A stretch of 64,000 nt of DNA from Gracilaria domingensis (GCA_022539475.1 VCMS01000272.1:1-64000); one strand, 5' to 3'; shown: positions 21,802 to 33,070, counted from the first letter of the stretch. The notes: generated by a model from the letters alone, not told the origin. Translations and numbers: made by a program.

Positions 21802-22677
21802 TTACGCCAGAAGGTAGTAAATGTTCTCGAACACGTTGTCCAGCGCGTCGCACACGCCCTCCCCGACCCATCGGCACAGCTGGCGGAAGCCGCCGCTCGG
21901 CTTGCGCTGTCCATCTTGCAGCGCGCGCTCCAGCTGCGCCTGCAGCATCTCCACCATCTCGTGCAGCCGCTCGATCACCTCGTCGTACTGCCCCGTCGAC
22001 ACCTCAAACTTCGCGTTGCTCTCCAGGTCGAACACGGGCGCCGCCTCCACAAATCGGCGGTAGCTCCTGGCGTCGCCCGTCACCATCACGTTGCGCTTGC
22101 CCGCCGCGTAGTCCAGGTATTTCATGTACCCAATCCGTCCGGCCGGCGCCGCCCTGTTCAGAGGCACCTCGAGCATCGCGCGGCCCTTCTCGTCCTTGAG
22201 CATTTCCAGCACCTCGGGCTCGCACTTGTTGATGATGATGGAGAACTTTTTGGCAGGCTCGACGCCCACGTCTCGAATCGCCTCCACAATAAGTTTCATC
22301 GTTGCTAGATCGTTGCTTCGCAACCGTCCGGACTCCAGAGTGGATACGAACACGAGCTTGATTCGTCCCCCTTTTCTGAACGCCGCCGAGATTTCGTTGG
22401 CTGCTTTCTCGCGAATATGCGCATCGTCCAACCCAGGCGTGTCAGAGTAGAGAACTCCGCTGATCTCCTTCGTGTGCAGAGCCGTAGTGAGACCGCTTCC
22501 AAGAGAAATTCCAGACTCAAACACCAAGTCGCCAATGATACAGTTGAGGATGGACGACTTGCCGGAGCCTGGGTTTCCAGCCACGATGACGTGCTCCTGC
22601 AGCCTCATTGCACTGCGCGAGAATCTGTTCGAACTTCTGAGTGACAACAAAAGCTCTGGTTTGGTGGTCGGAGGCAC
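21802..22677 (-). CDS. Small GTPase of AIG1/IRG-like (septin-dynamin-type P-loop) class
   Basis: A 291-residue frame; ATG at 22677 is used, with Met24 as an alternative. The G1 loop is GNPGSGKSS at residues 34-42, the G3 motif is DTPGLDD near residue 80, and the G4-like motif is NKCE near residue 150. The order and the HVIVAGNPGSGKSSILNCI start fit the AIG1/GIMAP and immunity-related GTPase group rather than Ras. Those bind GTP and often act at membranes or in defence, but a function here is inference. The C-terminal part contains the helical HEMVEMLQAQLERALQDG and ends in a hydrophobic, aromatic tail (VFENIYYLLA) that might contact membrane. It is divergent from and clearly paralogous to the gene at 23965, with shared ESGISLGSGLT and SALRG/SAAFRKGG-type stretches. 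Confidence 0.8.
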   Translation of the reverse strand: MPPTTKPELLLSLRSSNRFSRSAMRLQEHVIVAGNPGSGKSSILNCIIGDLVFESGISLGSGLTTALHTKEISGVLYSDTPGLDDAHIREKAANEISAAFRKGGRIKLVFVSTLESGRLRSNDLATMKLIVEAIRDVGVEPAKKFSIIINKCEPEVLEMLKDEKGRAMLEVPLNRAAPAGRIGYMKYLDYAAGKRNVMVTGDARSYRRFVEAAPVFDLESNAKFEVSTGQYDEVIERLHEMVEMLQAQLERALQDGQRKPSGGFRQLCRWVGEGVCDALDNVFENIYYLLA

Positions 22678-23964
22678 TGGAGAGGAGTGAAGAGTGGGTG
22701 CTGAGAAGCTGCAGAGGAGCAGTCATGCGCTGATGTGCAGTTTAATACGCTCATATTGAACAGAGAGCACCAGATGCCGTTATGCATATGGAACTTGCTT
22801 GTTGTACGAAACGTTTTCTCAGCGCGATGGACGACGACGTGTGCATCACCCTGAATACAGAACCGTGACAGACACACATATCAAGCAATCCTTCTAAGTT
22901 CACGCCAGGTGGGCGAACATTTGTTTGCAGGATTGATGGTTTGCCAACTGTTGACGCGCTCCAAATACTCCTCTGACTCTTTTTACTGGTTGCCAACTCC
23001 TCTGCTACTTGACGTGTACCCGGTGCTCCAACTCTCGGAAAAACGAGCTCCAACACTACTCACATTTGTGGTACCTTACGTAAGCGTTACGTACTACGAC
23101 AGAGAATACACCTGCATTTAAGCGAAATGGAGCCACCAATCATCGTTTGGAGAACCCAAGAGTACCCGTACGTAACGTCGCACGCTAATTCTCCTATCCC
23201 AGTTGTCGAGAGCGGCAGCAACTTATCTTTGTATGCGTTGGATCAACAGCCGAGTGCAGACAACGGGGCACGAGACAGTTAAACTTGGGCCCGAGCCGAA
23301 GGCGAGGGACCGATTTTGCTGTCGAGTGACCCGTTATTGCACGAGGCTTTTGATACAACGCGCGCATTGCACAGTTGGAAAACGGACAGCCAATCAACCG
23401 CACGCCAGCAATGGAATGAGCTGTATGCGCATGTGATGTGCACAATTAGAGTTGTGCGCGTCAAACGCTTCAAAATATGAGTAAAATTCTTGATTCGCGT
23501 CCAATGCTGCCCCGATTTGGTTACCAGCACCGCAAAATTGCCGTAACCAAGGCCCAGATATTGCGCACCTCTCGAGTGCAATCAGTTTTGAAACCCCCGA
23601 GTGTATATACTCAACTACACGCGCAAATTCTCCCATCCGAGTTGTTGTCGAAGGCAGTAAGGCAATTCGTTGGCTGTGAATATTCCAGCACCACAACACA
23701 AGCGAACATGTCATTCACTTCTCGCGATCGTCGGTCACGCTTTCTAGCAAACGGCCTAGCCAGCGACTCTCCATCCATCCGGTTACAAAAGGCGATTTCA
23801 GCGTCAAAGTATCCGCTGGAAAGCTTTTGAGCGAATACATTGCGCGTCAAGTACGTTGGCGCAACGACATCGCACTCGTCCCGAACGTTCTCGAAATTTG
23901 TGCTGCCAGCATATATAGCAGTGAATTCCCACCCGGAGCTATCTTCTTCTTCTCCTCTGGACCA
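22678..23964. promoter_or_regulatory. Shared intergenic region of the divergent GTPase pair
   Basis: About 1.29 kb separates the two start codons and has no coding frame I accept. A TATA-like CATATATAG lies at about 23909, roughly 55 bp before the ATG at 23965. Several CCAAT/CCAATCA words are scattered in it (for example near 23134 and 23392). It probably holds both promoters. Confidence 0.45.
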
Positions 23965-25422
23965 ATGGAACCGGAATTCTGCGAACGAGGGCAGAATGGG
24001 AGTGCTCACGGAGAAATGCCGCCCCCAATGGATTTAGAAGACTGCGATGATGGTAGAACTGCACCCACTGCAGTACGTAAGACTCGACAAGGTGCCTCAA
24101 ACGAAACTTCAACTCCCGCGCGATATACTGGTACGCTCCAAGGAAAGCAGAACAATCATGCCAACCTCAGGCGGTCGATTAGCAATCCAAGCCGCAGTCA
24201 TTTCCCCTATCGTCCCAAACATAGCGACGACAACGACGCCTTGGCCTCGAGTCAAGTGGACCAAAGCCATTCAAACTCATCTCGTCAAAATCTATCCTCC
24301 CCCCAACCTAATGCAAAGCGTGCACAGTCTGCGAAGGGTACAAGCTCAACGGGGATGAAGTCCAAACGCCACCAGAAGCAAATTCCTGGAGATGTACCCA
24401 GCCCATCTGCTCAGGCAAGTTGTTCTTCAGCAGAAACGGATGGAAGAAAATCATATGGGGAGCCACCAAAAGGTGTCGGGAAACCAGCTTCGCTTTCGTA
24501 TCAAGACGGACACGCGAACGAAAGTTATCAGTCCACAAGAGTGATTCTCGTTGGAAATCCTGGGGTAGGGAAATCTATGATTCAGAACAGTCTACTCGGA
24601 AAGGAAGTGTTCAAATCTGGGATTTCGCTGGGGGGTGGTTTGACCAAGCGCACATCTTCGTTTGACAAAGGAAACATGACGTTCGTCGATACTCCGGGCT
24701 TAGATGATATTTATAACAGGAAAACGGCTGCGAGGGAGATTTCGGCAGCTTTACGCGGACCTGCAGCGGTGAAGGTGGTGTTTGTAGCTACCTTGGAAGC
24801 TGGTCGTGTGCGTCCAGCAGACGTATGCACGTTGCAGACGATCCTGAAGGCACTACGAGATGTGGTAGGCGATATGGGAAACCGTTATGGGTTGATCGTT
24901 AATAAGTGTGAACCATCGGTGGCTCAGCAGCTGAGGGCAAAAGACTCTCTAGACCTTCGCAGAGGCGTATTTGGACCGTTTCGTGCAGTTGAGGAAGTGA
25001 AGCATGTGGAGGTGATTGGATTTGATGGCGCTGCACGGGGAAAGAGTGGTAAGCTACTTAGGAGTGAAGAACGCGACAAGGTGCGGAACATGATCGAACG
25101 CACTCCATCCATTCACTTGCCAGAAAAGCCGTTAGTGAGATTGAACGTCGAAACCTTTGAAGAGGAAACGCAGCAAATCGATGAAAACATTCATGGATTT
25201 TACAAGGCGTTCGATCAAAAGGCAAACGCTGGGCAGTGCGAGACAGGCGAAAACGGGCTAGCAACAGCGAGTTACCCGCAGCCGCCTCTGACAGATGGTG
25301 GCACGGGCTTCCACAAGCGATTGACATATTACGCACACATGGGCGGAAGGTTGATCATTGAAAAGTTTTCCGGCTTGTTTGCTGAGGATCCTTCCAGTCA
25401 GGCATCGCGAAATCGATTCTGA
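23965..25422 (+). CDS. GTPase with long low-complexity N-terminus, paralogue of the gene at 21802
   Basis: Start at ATG 23965 (MEPEFCERGQNG), preceded by a TATA-like box; 485 residues. Residues 1 to about 185 are Ser, Asn, Gln, Pro and basic rich without a fold. The GTPase domain follows: G1 GNPGVGKS at about 197-204, G3 DTPGLDD near 242, G4 NKCE near 313. Shared with the other GTPase are GISLGGGLT, AAREISAALRG and VFVATLEAGRVRPAD. The C-terminal region is charged and has no clear transmembrane segment. The long disordered head distinguishes it from its partner and may target or regulate it. AIG1/IRG-like class membership is from motif order; biological role unknown. A consensus AATAAA follows the stop by 17 bases. 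Confidence 0.8.
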   Translation: MEPEFCERGQNGSAHGEMPPPMDLEDCDDGRTAPTAVRKTRQGASNETSTPARYTGTLQGKQNNHANLRRSISNPSRSHFPYRPKHSDDNDALASSQVDQSHSNSSRQNLSSPQPNAKRAQSAKGTSSTGMKSKRHQKQIPGDVPSPSAQASCSSAETDGRKSYGEPPKGVGKPASLSYQDGHANESYQSTRVILVGNPGVGKSMIQNSLLGKEVFKSGISLGGGLTKRTSSFDKGNMTFVDTPGLDDIYNRKTAAREISAALRGPAAVKVVFVATLEAGRVRPADVCTLQTILKALRDVVGDMGNRYGLIVNKCEPSVAQQLRAKDSLDLRRGVFGPFRAVEEVKHVEVIGFDGAARGKSGKLLRSEERDKVRNMIERTPSIHLPEKPLVRLNVETFEEETQQIDENIHGFYKAFDQKANAGQCETGENGLATASYPQPPLTDGGTGFHKRLTYYAHMGGRLIIEKFSGLFAEDPSSQASRNRF

Positions 25423-25439
25423 CGCAACAGAAGGAGCTA

Positions 25440-25445
25440 AATAAA
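25440..25445 (+). terminator. AATAAA polyadenylation signal
   Basis: AATAAA begins 18 bases past the last base of the GTPase stop codon. The signal is canonical; the short 3' untranslated region this implies is plausible but unproven. Confidence 0.4.
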
Positions 25446-25495
25446 AGGTCACTCTCGATTCGTTATCAAACTGTACAAGTAGAACCAAATTATTT

Positions 25496-25743
25496 TGTCT
25501 CTTTCGTTAAGCTCTCAGAGCCATCTTTCGTCACTCCCAGGGTGGGTGGTGTGAGTGCTTAAGAAGCCGGTACTAGAAGCAAGAGTCGTACGGTTAGCAA
25601 GTGCTGAAGATGAAGAACAGCGGTAGGGACAAAAGATCTGCACTAGGGCCGCGGCATTAGCAACGGTCCGCGGCTGAAAGATCGTTCTTCCCGCCAAAAC
25701 TTTCGTTTCAAGTAAATTTTCTTCCTGGTTCCCGGAAATTCCA
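25496..25743 (+). repeat. 248-bp interspersed repeat, TG...CA ends
   Basis: It begins TGTCTCTTTCGTTAAGCTCT, shares CCCAGGGTGGGTGGTG, TTCCCGCCAAAA and TTCCTGGTTCCCGGAAATTC with the copy at 19477-19836, and ends in CCA. It is shorter in the middle than that copy. No convincing target duplication is seen. It lies directly downstream of the GTPase gene. Confidence 0.6.
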
Positions 25744-25987
25744 GTGTTGTACGTAGACTTTCTGTAAGTTGATAGCTATTCTCCTCAGATATCTGATCGT
25801 AGATCTGGGAAATATGTCTACAGCGCCGCTATCTCGATATTAGAACGCATGTTACTCGCACGTATTCTGAGATAACTGCGCCAATTGCAGGGAGAAGCGG
25901 GAAATCGAACATGTGATAGTTTTCGTAAAACATTTGAATCGTTATTTGATCGTAGCGAACTGTTTCAAAACGTATTTAATATTAAAT

Positions 25988-26052
25988 AAGTATACTCGAT
26001 AATTGTTCATGTCCACACATTGTGTGGAAATGAACAATTATCGAGTATACTT
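25988..26052. repeat. 65-bp near-perfect palindrome
   Basis: The left arm runs AAGTATACTCGATAATTG onward and the right arm ends CAATTATCGAGTATACTT. Arms of about 31 bp pair with one G/A mismatch position around a 3-nt ATT centre; the inner part is TCCACAC/GTGTGGA. It is either a very small foldback element or a DNA/RNA hairpin. No gene lies within 500 bp to the left apart from repeats. Confidence 0.85.
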
Positions 26053-26226
26053 AGTGTTGATAGCTGCCAACGATGATTTTTCTGTAGCTCGCGGGACGTA
26101 GGCAGCTGCAGAGATAGCTACGCAGAGTGTCATCAAGAAAGGTAGGACGTCAGTACATATTGTTTCATTTAAAACACCTAGCTGCTAAAGTGTAGCGAAC
26201 TACGAAGAGTTTTAGTCTAAACCACT

Positions 26227-26721
26227 AAGGCTTGCGTCAGTATGAGCGAAACCCCCTTAAAAAATATGCGCGAAACAAAAGTCCCGCGATTTTCACACGA
26301 TCACGTGGCACATCAAAACCAGCCACGTTTTAAAACAAAAGCATACTTTGGACGCCCAAAACGTTAACCCAATAAAATTCAAAAAAACGCAGTGACATCA
26401 AGTACTCCTAGCAGGTTACTGCGCCACTTAACTAGGCGGCCGAAGACCTCCTTCCCTTGTCTACCAGAAGTAAGGCTTGCGCGCAGTATGAGCCAAATCT
26501 TCTTAAAATTTATGCGCATAACAGGGGTCCCGCAATTTTTGCGCAACTACGTGGCACATCAAAACTTACAAAAATTCAGAACAAAAGCATATTTTGGACG
26601 TCCAAAACGCTACACCAATAAAAATCACACGTTCTAGACATCACAAACAGGCAATGACATAACATACTCTATACAGGTTACTGCGGCACTTGGCTAGGCC
26701 GCCAAAGACTGCCTTTCCTTG
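26227..26721 (+). repeat. Two-copy tandem repeat, period about 245 bp
   Basis: Copy one starts AAGGCTTGCGTCAGTATGAG at 26227, copy two AAGGCTTGCGCGCAGTATGA at 26472. Both continue through TACGTGGCACATCAAAAC-like, AAAGCATA.TTTGGACG.CCAAAACG and GGTTACTGCG.CACTT blocks and end at CCTT.CCTTGT. Divergence is moderate. No coding potential; it could be satellite-like or the dimer of a small element. Confidence 0.75.
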
Positions 26722-27424
26722 TGAGCAAATTATGAGTTAAATTTCTCTTTATAAGACGTGTAATGACTGCTGAAAAGCATTCTAATGATTTCATATTGCA
26801 AAAAGACTCCCTTTTTAAATGTTACACAATGACAAACACTGCTCACCAGTGCAATTTATATTGTTTTGCAAATCGTGAGCAGACATATGACTGTTTTGGC
26901 TGTAAACATACTGTGAACTACAACTTCACTTAAAAAACTGGCTACGCCTTCTTTTTTCAAAGAATTAATTCCAATTGTAGCGAGCTTTGCGACAAAGTGC
27001 TTAACTCTCAAAATGGTTGCAGCATGATCGTAACGTTCTTATTTATTCGATAGAGCGCGTCAAGCGAATAATTTTTGCTGATAGACCGTTTGAGCGCATA
27101 TTGGTCTAGATACCTTCCGCTTCTCCCGCTTTGATGAGCTTAGCTACTTCCATGCCAGTTTTAAACATGAATTAATGGAACATACTCCTGTTCTCGTGTA
27201 AAAATCTTTCATGATAAAATCTGAGTCTCGTTTTGTGTAATTTTTCCGTCTGGCCATTACAAATATCCTCAACGTGATCAACCTAATCTGATATTGCCTG
27301 AAAAATACGACGCGGTACATGTCAAGATAAAACTAACTTTCTCCAGCGTTAAATTCATGGCGCGCAAAAAGCAACAAATCCCGTTCAACAAAGTTGGGCA
27401 GAACGCCGAACACCACCTCTTTTC
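26722..27424. other. No gene recognised
   Basis: AT-rich sequence with stop codons in all frames and no repeat matched within the window. Confidence 0.45.
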
Positions 27425-27685
27425 TGTAGAGAAAACCTGATTTTACACGTTTTCTAACAAAGAATCTCGTCATACACGAGCAATGCGCCCATTACTGTGG
27501 CATTGGACTTTTTGTGGTGCATGCCGATAGGAGTCTTCAACCGTTGGTTATTCTAATCTTCACTGGCACGTAAAGAGAGGCCTGCATGTACTAAGGTCCC
27601 TGGCTGGGAGTGGACACGTTAAAGTGAATACCTAGTGCACAAATAGAGTATTCTAAGGAATCTTTTATTTTTGTCTTCATTCCCC
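27425..27685 (+). repeat. Partial 5' LTR of element A
   Basis: It matches 32079-32340 in the same orientation: CTCGTCATACACGAGC, CAAGGTCCCTGGCTG-like and CTAGTGCACAAATAG blocks line up, and both start TGTRGAG. Only the first quarter of the LTR remains before pol sequence follows. Confidence 0.75.
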
Positions 27686-27689
27686 GCTT

Positions 27690-29963
27690 ATGACCGGTCC
27701 GTCAACGTATTCTTCGACAACAAATCTCAATTCACATAAAATTTCTTTCAAATTGTATGCAGAAACTTAGATGTCACAAACGTGTTCCAAAACACCTATC
27801 ACACCCAGTGTAATGGGCAGATAAAACGGTTTAACCGTACGATGCTAAGTGCAACCCGTTTTTTTGTGGCAGATCACAAAGAAATAAGATCGTTATATTG
27901 ACGCAGTAACGTATGCGTACAACACTCAGGTGCATCGCGTAACATCGCTCCCACAGTTTAAAATGGTGCTCTCACGGCCACTGTCCCCGGTTGCTATTAA
28001 AGTCCAATTTACTCTTGCGGGTTATCCGTCTCCGGCGTAGTACCACACCGCGTGGAAAAATTGGATCACCAAGATGGTGCCAAAAGCACCGAAGGAAATG
28101 TATAAAGCCCAAGCTACATTCAAGTGTAACTTTGACCAACGAGTACGCAAACCCTTACCAAAATTGCAAATGAACGACTTTGTGTTACTAAGCAAGGAGT
28201 ACTACAATCCTGAGACGGAACGCCGTCACAAACTTTCACTCATTGCAAGACGACCATACTGGGTGCTATCTCTTACGCTAGACACCTTTGTGTTGGAAAT
28301 CGACGGTACCCACGAACGTGTATCACTCGATCGCGTCAGCAAAGCCGCCATGCCTACACAGGCTTTTTCGCCTGTTGCCGCAACCTCTGCATGTGATCAA
28401 GGATCGGAAGAATCGAGTCAGTCGGCACTTCCTCACTCGGAACGCGGTTTATCCGAACTACCAGACATATCGAACACTGTACCAACTGGGTCAGATCGCC
28501 TCTCTCCGGCCGAATCCGCGGACTCAACGCGAGTTATAACCGTCACACCCCCACCCGACATGGTTACATCACCCCCGGCGGCAAAGCCTCAGGAGGGGAG
28601 GACTTTGCTGCTACCGCTGGTAACACCTTTTTGGTTTCATCGGCATGGCAGCATTTTTCACGAGTTGGAGCCACCACTGTTGGTGAAACGTCGCCCCTGA
28701 CCGCGAACGGGACTCCCGTTGTAGGGACGCAATCTACACAGACCGCGAACAGTCAAGAGCACGTCCGTAATGTTAGGGAACTCCCAGCAAGGGAGATAAC
28801 CGAGAAGAAAAGAAATACTCCGTCACGGAGGCCGCCTGAGGAGCCTGGCTCGCGGGTTCTTGCAGAGCGCTCGCTTCGAGCTCGCACACATGGAAAGCAG
28901 GCCTCTGCAGGCCCTTCCGGTAGCTACAAGCAAGCCGAAGACGACGGCAAAGTGTCGCAGAAACCCCTTCTCGGGTGATGAAAAAAGAAGAGAGAGAACA
29001 CAGGACGTTTGGAAAGTACACCTGCCATGAGGGAGTGCTAAGCGTGGTACCCACTCGGGTTGACCGTCGCGAGCTCGCGCTCGAGCCATTACACCCAGAA
29101 GCATGGGTAGCGCGTGGAACCCGCACATGCGGAAAATATCCAAATTTTTGGAGAGCGCGCGCGCCGCCGCCGCCCCAAGAGAACAATCCCAGCTGCCAGT
29201 GCGATGGCGACGGTTGCGCAAAGGCTCACCACTGCTGGTGCTAAGTGGCACGTGCCACGCGCGCACTACCGCCGCCAACCAATGGGGTACCCCGATCTTG
29301 GGCCTTCCGCCTCCCCCTGCACAGGGAGCGCAGCGTGCAACGTTCACCGCCGCGCGCTTTCTCTCATGGAAACGGGAATGGACGAGGGAAAGAAGAAGCA
29401 ACCGTTGCACGGTGTGACCACTTGGGAATACTCTGGAGAGTCTATAGTACTACGGAAGCCTCGGGCGTTACAAGGAACCCACTTGGGTAAAGTTTGGCCG
29501 CCAAACGGGGAAGTTAGAAATAACTCGACACGACCGGTAGAGCTCTACTGCAACCCGCTGAGGTTGAAGGTCCGAAGCCTCTTCGCTGGTCAGGACCCCA
29601 TCTTTGGGACATCTATCTCGTACTCCCATGGAGGAGAAGTCTCAGAAGACCGAGGAGACCGGTACTTACTCACAGGAGTTTGTCGTGGACCGCATCGTGA
29701 GCCACACTCATACTCTCGATGTGATACTGTTGTACCGGGTCCGGTGGTATGGATACCCTGCCGTGGAGGACACTGAGGAGCCAGTTGAACACCTACTGAG
29801 GTCAAAGGTCCTTTCCTATCACCGTAGGCCACTGGTCTCGCAGGTACAGTCTCGTTTAGAGAGAATTAGAAGTTATAATCACCGGTTTACGGTTTACAAA
29901 CACTACCGATTTACGGTTACAATGACTCTTATGAGTGATGAAGGAAAATACTCCTGCAAGTGA
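27690..29963 (+). pseudogene. pol remnant: integrase end, linker and chromodomain (element A)
   Basis: Integrase core remnants come first, followed by the family's C-terminal module (FVLLSKEYYNPETERRHKLS at about 28170-28240), a long Ser/Pro-rich linker similar in layout to element B, and a chromodomain near 29660-29820 (YSQEFVVDRIV, LLYRVRWYGYP). Chromodomains at the end of pol direct integration to marked chromatin in chromoviruses. Fossil, broken in several places. Confidence 0.75.
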
Positions 29964-30145
29964 CGAAGGAAGAAGAAGATGAAGACGAAGCTAGGAATCC
30001 TGGAATAGGAGATGAAGAGAAACGTCAGGAAGTGATGAAGGTCCCATGGAAGAAAGGGATGAAGCAGAAGATACCACTAATTGGTTTTTACTTTTCTATC
30101 TCAAGTTATTCTACACTATACCCTTTAATATGGGTTGGAGCACCA

Positions 30146-31871
30146 CTAGCCGCCCGTGGAGGGTCCGGCACCGCCCGTATTTCCTTGCTGGGAAGGGACG
30201 CTGTTCGCGTACAACGCCGCCATTTGGTGCGGATCCGTCATCCCAGGAGTAATAGTCGCTTCTAAGCCCATGAGGGCGTCCTTAAGAGCCTGCACCTGAG
30301 GAGGTAGCTGTATCCCCTGTGAAGGTATGGAAATCTGCCACCCCGTCGGGGCTGCCTGTCCACCACTTGGTCCCGCAGGAGCACCCTTGCCTACACCAGG
30401 AACTACCATCATTGGTTGTGAGGCACTCGCTGAAGTCACGTCCTCAAGGTCCAACGGTGGATCATCCCACGCCACATCGGGCACGTAATCATCCGTGAAT
30501 ACAAACCCAGTGGAGTGTCCAGGCGGAATTGGTCGCTGCATCCGCGAAAGCACCTCCGTATAGTGTCGGGTGATCATGTTACCCTCCTGTGGGTTGTAGT
30601 ACACGAAGTTACCCGCTGTGAGATGCTGCCTATCAGGCGAATGGTCTTACTCGCGCACGTTACCCTTTCCCTCGAGTTGATTCCCCACCGGCACTAGGTT
30701 CCAGTTGATCGACTCGACCGTTCTCAAGAGAGACCTGAACTCATCAGCATTGTTCTGTGACCGAAGGGGTATCGACAAGTCCAAGCCACGCATGGCCATG
30801 ATCAACCTTGGAGGTAAATACCACAAGCGGTGATGATCATAGATATCCCAGATGACGTCCGCCGCTACGCGTGCTGCTCATTCGGCGAGAACCAATGACC
30901 AGTACCCAGACTGCGGATTCGCAATCAATTTGGACCCGATGTAATGGATACAGGGTGAAAGCTCAGCATAGAACCCACGAGGTACCTCAACCAGACTCGA
31001 CCACGGAGGCAATGAAACATACCGGCCAGATTTGGCGTTGTTGCGAATACGCTCAATCTCCACGTTGGAGTATGGAACCAGAAACCCGTGACGGGTACGT
31101 GCTTTGCGCTCGAACTTGACCAGCACGTCGAACCGCTGCTGGGTGTCGTATCGGCTGATGTACCCGAACTCCGCTCGGAGAATGGATCTTTTCGAGCAGA
31201 GCATGTACGGCTCCCAACGGGCGATTTCTCTAAAGGCCTGTTTGGGAAGCTCTGTCAACGCATCTCCGTATGAGACTTCACCGTATGTCCGGTAGAACGC
31301 CGGGTCAAACCCATAAGATGCGTTTATCAAATGCTCGTTTCGGGTTCGCTCGGCGCCTTGATAGGTCAACTCGCCAAGCCCGCTCGGGCACTATCGAGAG
31401 ATTCACCGCGAGATCGGTACAGGAGATACGGCGGTATCGCAATGCGCCTACGCCAGTTCGGGCATAGGACGAGCTCCACTGAAATCTCACTCAGGAGCTT
31501 GCGATTCTCTACGTAGGAGTTGATGAGCGCATCATTCTTCACCGCATCGGGGTGGAACCACGGAGCCCGTGAGTAGATCAAACTATCCGTTTTCGGATCG
31601 CGCACTTGCAAAGACTCTTTCGAGATCCACCCATCGAGGGTCGTTGTCAGGAGCATCGCTTGTTGCGAGTTCCACGCCACGGCGGCAGGAGAAGGACCCT
31701 CTTTCGGGTGTGTGTGCTTCGGAGCGTTCCTCTAAGGAGCGGGGCCGAAAGGAACCAACCGACGTACTGCGGGTGTTGCTGCTGCCCAGCGAGGGCGAGC
31801 GCATTGTTTTGCTGTCCGGCACCAGAGGAAGAAGGAGCTCCCCCGACGGGGTTGGTCGGAAACGGATTCAT
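30146..31871 (-). pseudogene. Antisense reading frame of element A (unknown protein)
   Basis: The minus-strand sequence encodes segments homologous to the plus-strand frame 38334-40394 of element B. The order is a Pro/Gln-rich head, AERTRNEHLI-region, YGEVSYGDALTELP, FERKARTRHGFLVPYSN, SCIHYIGSKLIANPQSGYWS-like block, and a tail starting VYYNPQEG and finishing GAGPSTGG. It lies between the chromodomain and the 3' LTR, convergent to pol. I recognise no fold. It is broken in a few places and is treated as a fossil. Confidence 0.65.
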
Positions 31872-32064
31872 CCCAGGTGCAGAGGGAGAGATAACGACAA
31901 CCGATGTATGAGATCTCGGGGGTTTAGTCGCTGTATGAGTTCTATCACCTCAAAGGTGCGCTGTATGCGTGGGACGGGAACTTCGGTGATGTCCATCGTG
32001 GGATGCCCGCCTATTTAAGGCCTTTCCGTCTCGGCCTCGCGGCGTCACGACGGCCACCCCGGAC

Positions 32065-32078
32065 TAAGGAGGAGGAAA
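32065..32078 (+). other. Polypurine tract of element A
   Basis: The run AAGGAGGAGGAAA stands immediately before the TG that opens the 3' LTR, the standard position of the plus-strand primer. It fixes the element's sense as plus, agreeing with pol and not with the antisense frame. Confidence 0.75.
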
Positions 32079-33070
32079 TGTGGAGCAAACCCGATTCTAA
32101 GGATGTTCTAACGAAGAAGCTCGTCATACACGAGCGATGCGCTCGTTAACGTGGCATTTGCATTTATGAGGTGCATCCCCCATGGGAGTATTCAACCGTT
32201 GTTTAATTTAATCCTAATTAGCACTTGTAGAGGGGCGTGCATGTGCCAAGGTCCCTGGCTGCGGGTGGACACGTGGAGGTGGATGGCTAGTGCACAAATA
32301 GGGTATTCTGGGGATTATTTTAGTTTGTCTTTATTCTAGCACCCTGACAGTGGGGTTGCGTACTTGTACAACCCGTACGGGTATACATTACGGTAATCAG
32401 TCAACCGGCCCTGCACCTGGGGTAGTTAGAGGTGCAGGGGCGGCTGAACACCACCTGATGGTAAATCAACCAAGCCTCTCCTTCGAGAACTGCCACTCGG
32501 ATCAGAGGGCACTTGAGACTCATCTTGAGTGTGGGCTCTAGGCGCTACTGTCCTTGCCGGTGTACTACTTTACCCGGAGGGTCACCTCAAGAGGTGTAAG
32601 TTCGGGTACTCTCCTTGGGACGGCTAAGGAATCTGTACATACTGTGTGGTATTGACGTCTATTATTAGTATTAATTCCTTATTGCAAGACAGATCTCCGC
32701 CCCAGTATTGGGTTTTTTCTTTGCTTTTTCTTGTTCTTTTCCCCGACGTCGGGTCTGTTGCCTGCGTGTGCACGGCCCGCGTCTCCTCTTTGGAGTATCT
32801 CTTTTTCCCTTGTTTCTTGGGCTACGCCTCCTCCCGTAGTGTCTGGCTCACCTCTTTTCGGGTACTTCTCGCTTCTACACCGTTCTCGGCTGGTGATTCT
32901 CCTGATATTGGACTTTCTGCATTCACCTCTGTAGGTTTCCTTGAGTACTTCACTGGTCTTACACTCAGGTCCCCGGTGTCAACAGAGGCTCGTCCACCGA
33001 GTTATTATCCCCAGGGAGCAGGACTTCGGACATCCTGTGCGTGTTTCACCCGTCCTGGGTTTGCACCACA
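32079..33070 (+). repeat. 3' LTR of element A (992 bp)
   Basis: It begins TGTGGAGCAAAC and ends GTTTGCACCACA, an extended inverted terminus. Blocks around CCCTGACAGTGGGGTTG, CTGCCACTCGGA and CCGCCCCAGTATTG are shared with the LTRs at 34006 and 37243. Long frames inside it are not treated as genes. Confidence 0.8.

Larger units (their letters stand above)
27425..33070 (+). mobile_element. Chromodomain Ty3/Gypsy LTR retroelement fossil (element A)
   Basis: The order is a partial 5' LTR, the end of pol with integrase remnants, a chromodomain, an antisense frame, a purine tract and a complete 3' LTR. The flanks TTTTC (27420-27424) and CTTTC (33071-33075) could be a worn 5-bp target duplication. 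Most of the internal region upstream of integrase is gone by deletion and the coding parts are broken in several places. LTR similarity is visibly low, so it is an old insertion. It is of the same family as element B at 37243 but a diverged subfamily. Confidence 0.8.
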
